From Desulfobacteraceae bacterium (GTDB lineage Bacteria; Desulfobacterota; Desulfobacteria; Desulfobacterales; SG8-13): a stretch of 7,880 nucleotides of DNA. The translations under genes and the position numbers were made by a program. Positions 4,443 through 7,880 of this stretch are shown here, in pieces; position 1 is the first letter of the stretch, and each line of letters starts with the position of its first letter. The stretch is taken from NCBI GenBank assembly GCA_029287875.1, contig JARFQH010000110.1:1-7880 (forward strand), written 5' to 3'. The notes beneath the pieces were generated by a model. The model did not search any database. It saw only the letters and a list, made by a program, of their open reading frames with translations, and had not been told where the DNA came from.

Positions 4443-5678
4443 ATGAAAAAAGTTATTGCGGTGATTGTTTTCCTGGCGGTGGCCGTTGGCCTTGGTCTCT
4501 GGTGGAAATCTTCCACCGCGGAAAAAAAGATCACCGTTCTGGCTACCGAAATCGTGACACGTGGCACGGTCCGCAAAGTGCTCGAGCAGACCGGAATAGT
4601 AAAATCTCAGGTTGGCGCGATCATCAAGATTGGCACCCGCGCTACCGGTACCATCGACAAGATGATGGTGAAGGTCGGTGATCCGGTGAAGAAGGACCAG
4701 CTGGTGGCCCAGATAGACAGCCGCGAGCTGGAGGCTCAGGCGACCGAAGCCCGTGCCAAGCTTGCAGCAGTTCAGGCCGAACTGAACCGGGTGGAACAGT
4801 CGTATCCTCTGAGAATCAATGAAGCCCGACATGACCTGGCTCTCACCCGTGCCCGGGCAGATTACCTGCACAACAACTACCTGCGCCAACAGAAGCTGGC
4901 CGACAGAAACGTCATTTCCAAAGACACCATCGAGGATGTTTACCAACAGGCCGAGGTGGAAACCAACCAGGTGTCTGTCAAGCAGTCCACCCTCGAGCGG
5001 TTGCAGCGGGAGTTCACCGATGAGGCCGCCAAGGCGCGTGCAGCGGTTAAGCAGGCTGAGGCCTCCCTGGCGGCCCTGGACGTCCGCAAATCCTATACCC
5101 GGATCTACAGCCCGATCAGCGGAGTGGTCAGCCAGGTAACGGCCCAGGAGGGCGAAACCATCGTTGCCGGTTTGCAGGTAGCCAACCTGATCACGGTGCT
5201 CGATCCGGCGCGTCTGGAAATGTGGACCTACGTGGATGAAACCGATATCGGACAGGTGCATCCCGGGCAACCGGTGGAGTTTCGAGTGGATGCCTATCCG
5301 GGACGCGTTTTCAAAGGCACTGTGGACACGATTTATCCCGAACCCGAGATCCGCGACAACATCGTCTATTACCGGGCGCTGGTCAAGATCAACCCGGAAC
5401 AGGCGACCTATCTGCGCCCGGAAATGACCACCCAGGTCCAGATCATCGTGGCCGTCAAAGATGATGTGCTCGATATCCCCAACAACGCGTTGAAATGGGT
5501 CGATGGTCGGCAAGTGGTGTTCGTACAGAATTCGGACGGAAAGATCCGTCAAGTGACGCCTGAGCTCGGTCTCGCCGGGGTAACGCACACCGAGGTGGTG
5601 GAAGGCCTTACAGCCGGTGATAAGGTGGCCACGCAGCTCGTGCTGCCCGGCAACAAGGAAAAGAAAGGCAAGCCGTGA
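4443..5678 (+). CDS. HlyD/MacA-type membrane-fusion (periplasmic adaptor) protein
   Basis: A 411-residue adaptor of a tripartite ABC pump, anchored in the inner membrane and spanning the periplasm. A membrane segment at 4-21 is followed by the periplasmic part. The lipoyl-like half motif lies around 50-92 (GTIDKMMVKVGDPVKKDQLV at 69-88), then a long alpha-hairpin, mostly coiled coil, at about 93-215, the second lipoyl half at 218-252 (YSPISGVVS at 222-230), a beta-barrel at about 258-340 and a membrane-proximal domain at about 341-400. The tail is basic (EKKGK). The length matches MacA-like adaptors (about 370-410 aa). I start at ATG 4443 because it gives the membrane anchor directly. The frame is open back to 4341, but that extension would run through the folded element and lacks a ribosome site. 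The site at 4443 is itself weak (GGAAAA about 7-12 nt upstream), so translation may be controlled. It overlaps the ATPase gene by one base. Confidence 0.9.
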   Translation: MKKVIAVIVFLAVAVGLGLWWKSSTAEKKITVLATEIVTRGTVRKVLEQTGIVKSQVGAIIKIGTRATGTIDKMMVKVGDPVKKDQLVAQIDSRELEAQATEARAKLAAVQAELNRVEQSYPLRINEARHDLALTRARADYLHNNYLRQQKLADRNVISKDTIEDVYQQAEVETNQVSVKQSTLERLQREFTDEAAKARAAVKQAEASLAALDVRKSYTRIYSPISGVVSQVTAQEGETIVAGLQVANLITVLDPARLEMWTYVDETDIGQVHPGQPVEFRVDAYPGRVFKGTVDTIYPEPEIRDNIVYYRALVKINPEQATYLRPEMTTQVQIIVAVKDDVLDIPNNALKWVDGRQVVFVQNSDGKIRQVTPELGLAGVTHTEVVEGLTAGDKVATQLVLPGNKEKKGKP

Positions 5679-6358
5679 TGGCGGATAAGCGGCTCGTAGA
5701 ATTGGAAAACATCGTCAAGACCTACAGACAGGCCGACCGTAATATCGAGGTTCTAAAGGGTATCTCCCTCTCGATCGACAGCGGAGAATTCATCGCCTTG
5801 CAGGGTCCATCGGGCTCCGGGAAATCGACCCTCATGCACATTCTCGGCCTGCTCGATCGTCCCAGCAGGGGCCGCTACCTCCTCCGACAACAGGATGTCT
5901 CCGCTCTCTCGGACAATGCCCTGAGCGCCATTCGCAACCGCACTGTCGGCTTTATATTCCAGACCTTTTACCTGATTCCGTATGTATCGGCCGTTGAAAA
6001 CGTGATGCTTCCGGGCCTTTACAGCCGCACGGCGGCTCGCGAGTTGCGGCATCGGGCCGAACAGATACTGGACCAGGTCGGCTTGGGGGATCGGATGCAT
6101 TTCAGGCCGAGCCAGCTTTCCGGCGGTCAACAGCAACGGGTGGCCATGGCCCGCGCCCTCGTCAACGACCCGCGACTCCTGCTGGCCGATGAACCCACCG
6201 GTCAACTCGACTCCCAGACAAGCGGTGAGATCATGCGGCTTATCGCCGAAATACACGAGCAGGGGCGCACGGTGGTTCTGGTCACCCATGACGATGATAT
6301 CGCCGGTTATGCCCGGAGGAGGATCCGGCTCAGTGACGGTCTTATCACGCCCAATTGA
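5678..6358 (+). CDS. ABC transporter ATPase, LolD/MacB type
   Basis: A 226-residue nucleotide-binding subunit that powers the partner permeases from the cytoplasmic face. Walker A GPSGSGKS at 43-50, Q-loop Gln95 in FIFQ, signature LSGGQQQR at 147-154, Walker B LLLADE at 167-172, D-loop GQLD at 175-178 and switch His204. The NIEVLKGISLSI opening and the LIP after the Q-loop fit the LolD/FtsE/MacB-ATPase class (often 220-235 aa) that works with FtsX-fold permeases by mechanotransmission instead of solute import. The start ATG overlaps the adaptor stop as TGATG, implying coupling. A GTG at 5675 would add one residue. AAAGG at 5664-5668 serves either. The 3' end overlaps the permease if the GTG at 6333 is its start. 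Confidence 0.95.
   Translation: MADKRLVELENIVKTYRQADRNIEVLKGISLSIDSGEFIALQGPSGSGKSTLMHILGLLDRPSRGRYLLRQQDVSALSDNALSAIRNRTVGFIFQTFYLIPYVSAVENVMLPGLYSRTAARELRHRAEQILDQVGLGDRMHFRPSQLSGGQQQRVAMARALVNDPRLLLADEPTGQLDSQTSGEIMRLIAEIHEQGRTVVLVTHDDDIAGYARRRIRLSDGLITPN
6315..6322 (+). promoter_or_regulatory. Ribosome binding site supporting the GTG start of the first permease
   Basis: GGAGGAGG lies 10 nt before GTG 6333, inside the end of the ATPase gene. The other in-frame starts (TTG 6360, ATG 6390) have no comparable site. Confidence 0.55.
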
Positions 6359-7592
6359 TTTGCTGTGGCAGACCTGGCGCATCGGCGAAATGGCCCTCAC
6401 TGCTTTGTGGGCCTACAAGCTGCGCAGTTTCTTCGTTGTGCTCGGCGTGGCCCTGGGCATCGCTTCGCTTACGGTGATCGTGGCGGCTGTGGACGGGGCC
6501 GAGCGCAAGGCCATGGAGATCGTCAAGTGGTTCGGTCCCGATGCGGCCTTCGTGCTTGGCGGCGACATTCAGAGCCGGGCCGTGGGCCGACGAACATTGA
6601 CCCTTTCCTACAAAGACGCCCAAAAACTTCGTGAATCGCTGCCGGGCGCTTACCTGGTCGTGCCGATGCGCGGCAAGGGCGACGTCACCGTCCGCTATCG
6701 TGGGAAAAGTCGGCAGGTGCCCGTCATCGTCGGGGCGACCGCCGGTTATGCCGAAGTCTGGAACTGGCCGCTGGCCGAGGGGCGCGACTTCACCGAAGAG
6801 GATGTTCAAAAAGGGGCCAAGGTCGGCCTGATGGGTGACCTCGTGGCCGAAGACCTCTTCGGCAGCGAATCGCCGGTAGGCCACACTATTTTCGTCGACC
6901 AACTGCCGGTGCAAATCGTCGGCCGACTTTCCTATCGCGGTGCCACCGGCGGCGGTGGGTCAAGCTCTGTCGACGATCGCGTTATTTTACCCATCACGAC
7001 CTTGACCCAGCGCTTCAATCTGGACCGCAAGTATTTTCGGGCGCTGAGGGTGAAGTTCTACGCTCCGGAGAACATGAAGGCCCACGTCGCCAATCTGCGC
7101 AGCCTCCTGCGCCATCTGCACAATCTGCAACCCGGCGAGCCTGACGATTTTTCCATTCTTACCGCGGACGAAATTCTCAAATTCCTGTCGATGTTCAAAG
7201 GCGGACTCGTGCTCTTTTTAGGGATCACGGCTTTGGTGGCCATAATCGTGGGCGGTTTTGTCCTGGCCAACCTCTTCTACCTGAGTGTCACCGAACGTCG
7301 ATCCGAAATCGGTCTCAAGAAGGCTGTGGGTGCTCCCGACTGGGCGATTCTGATGCAAGTACTGACTGAATCGGTCTTTCTGAGTCTGGCCGGCGCTATG
7401 CTCGGCGTGATTTTGGGGCTATCTCTGGGTCAACTGATGGCACAGCTTGGTGTGCTGGAGATCCTTATTTCATGGAAGGTGTTCATCTTTTCCACTCTGG
7501 CGGCCACATTTATGGGTCTTGTTTTCGGTCTGCGACCGGCCCGCACTGCGGCCGGCATGCCGCCGATCGAAGCGCTGAAAGGGGAGCATTGA
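6333..7592 (+). CDS. MacB/FtsX-type ABC permease, first of two
   Basis: A 419-residue inner-membrane permease with the MacB/LolC topology: a short amphipathic N-terminus, TM1 at about 33-53 following YKLRSF, a large periplasmic domain (about 54-285, with VIVGATAGYAEVWNWPLAEG at 131-150 typical of the MacB periplasmic core) and then three helices at about 290-316, 343-372 and 380-400. Between TM2 and TM3, SVTERRSEIGLKKAVGAP (318-335) is the hallmark coupling segment that contacts the ATPase. The C-terminal PPIEALKGE matches the family ending. Unlike E. coli MacB it carries no fused ATPase; the separate ATPase gene lies just upstream and overlaps by 26 bp. The start is chosen for the strong ribosome site. 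TTG 6360 (410 aa) or ATG 6390 (400 aa) are possible, but the latter would clip the N-terminal helix. The frame is open back to 6189, inside the ATPase gene, which I treat as spurious. Confidence 0.9.
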   Translation: MTVLSRPIDLLWQTWRIGEMALTALWAYKLRSFFVVLGVALGIASLTVIVAAVDGAERKAMEIVKWFGPDAAFVLGGDIQSRAVGRRTLTLSYKDAQKLRESLPGAYLVVPMRGKGDVTVRYRGKSRQVPVIVGATAGYAEVWNWPLAEGRDFTEEDVQKGAKVGLMGDLVAEDLFGSESPVGHTIFVDQLPVQIVGRLSYRGATGGGGSSSVDDRVILPITTLTQRFNLDRKYFRALRVKFYAPENMKAHVANLRSLLRHLHNLQPGEPDDFSILTADEILKFLSMFKGGLVLFLGITALVAIIVGGFVLANLFYLSVTERRSEIGLKKAVGAPDWAILMQVLTESVFLSLAGAMLGVILGLSLGQLMAQLGVLEILISWKVFIFSTLAATFMGLVFGLRPARTAAGMPPIEALKGEH

Positions 7593-7601
7593 TAGAAAGC
7601 C

Positions 7602-7880
7602 GTGTTTTTTAGTTTTAAAATCGCGCTCGCTTCGCTCAAGGCCCACCGGCTGCGGTCAATTCTGGCCATGGTGGGTGTTTTTCTCGGTGCCTTGGCGCTG
7701 ACGGCCGTCCAGCACGTCTCGCAGGCCATGTACCTCAAAGCCGAGATGGAAACCGCCAAACTGGGGACCAATTTGTTCATGGCCCGCAGCGGCAAAGTCC
7801 TGTTTCGACGCTCGGGGTCGGCGGCGGTGAGAAACGTGACCACCACCTTTACCCTGCAGGACGCCAGGGAACTAATAGGT
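7602..7880 (+). CDS. Second FtsX/MacB-type ABC permease, 3' end cut by window edge
   Basis: The first 93 codons of a second permease, 9 bp after the first. The N-terminal layout is the same: SLKAHRLRSILAMVGVFLGA at 11-30 (compare YKLRSFFVVLGVALGIASL in the first permease), TM1 at about 19-38, then the start of a periplasmic domain (KLGTNLFMARSGK, followed by FTLQDARELIG at the edge), parallel to FTEEDV- and YKDAQKL-type segments in MacB relatives. The GTG start is forced: an in-frame TAG at 7593-7595 sits just upstream. Its ribosome site is poor (GGGGAG at 7581-7586 is 15 nt away), so translation probably depends on coupling to the preceding gene. Its presence implies a permease heterodimer, as in LolCE-type systems. 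Periplasmic domain and C-terminus are outside the window. Confidence 0.85.
   Translation, partial: MFFSFKIALASLKAHRLRSILAMVGVFLGALALTAVQHVSQAMYLKAEMETAKLGTNLFMARSGKVLFRRSGSAAVRNVTTTFTLQDARELIG

Noticed and set aside
4425..5588. Open frame of 387 codons on the minus strand
   Set aside because: Antisense shadow of the adaptor gene; His/Gly/Leu-rich composition typical of reverse-frame translation and no ribosome site.
5753..6914. Two minus-strand open frames (5753-6400 and 6345-6914)
   Set aside because: Antisense to the ATPase and first permease, whose motifs are complete; no family features.

Overview
The window reads as a Gram-negative bacterial chromosome segment. It carries an outer-membrane-type OmpA lipoprotein and a periplasmic adaptor of a tripartite pump. 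Coding DNA is moderately GC-rich and the gaps are AT-rich. The 360-residue aspartate carbamoyltransferase with an STRTF active-site loop resembles a divergent clade I associate with Desulfobacterota-like and related lineages. That placement is from memory and is tentative.

Left part (1-1776, minus strand): a two-gene unit, aspartate carbamoyltransferase followed after 24 bp by an E. coli-type ornithine carbamoyltransferase that runs off the left edge. Both enzymes consume carbamoyl phosphate, one for pyrimidines and one for arginine or citrulline.

Middle (1777-3581): a divergent spacer with a good sigma70-type promoter for an OmpA-family lipoprotein (plus strand). That gene ends in a strong intrinsic terminator, which it probably shares with a convergent minus-strand gene for a small host-attachment/baeRF-like protein.

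3582-4442 has no convincing protein gene but is rich in signals. It holds a four-run G tract (possible G-quadruplex), a 9+9 bp AT-rich palindrome, a 9-bp tandem duplication, an orphan terminator-like hairpin and an extended -10 promoter candidate. At 4187-4384 it also holds a roughly 198-nt, almost continuously base-paired rod-like structure. This is the most interesting element in the window: a candidate non-coding RNA, possibly 6S-like, or a long structured leader of the downstream operon.

Right part (4443-7880, plus strand): a tightly packed MacAB/LolCDE-type transport operon. It encodes a membrane-fusion adaptor, a LolD/MacB-type ATPase, an FtsX/MacB-type permease and a second permease cut by the right edge. 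Overlapping or nearly touching genes imply translational coupling. The likely machine is an ATPase dimer driving a heterodimer of two four-helix permeases, joined to the envelope by the adaptor. The substrate cannot be read from the sequence.
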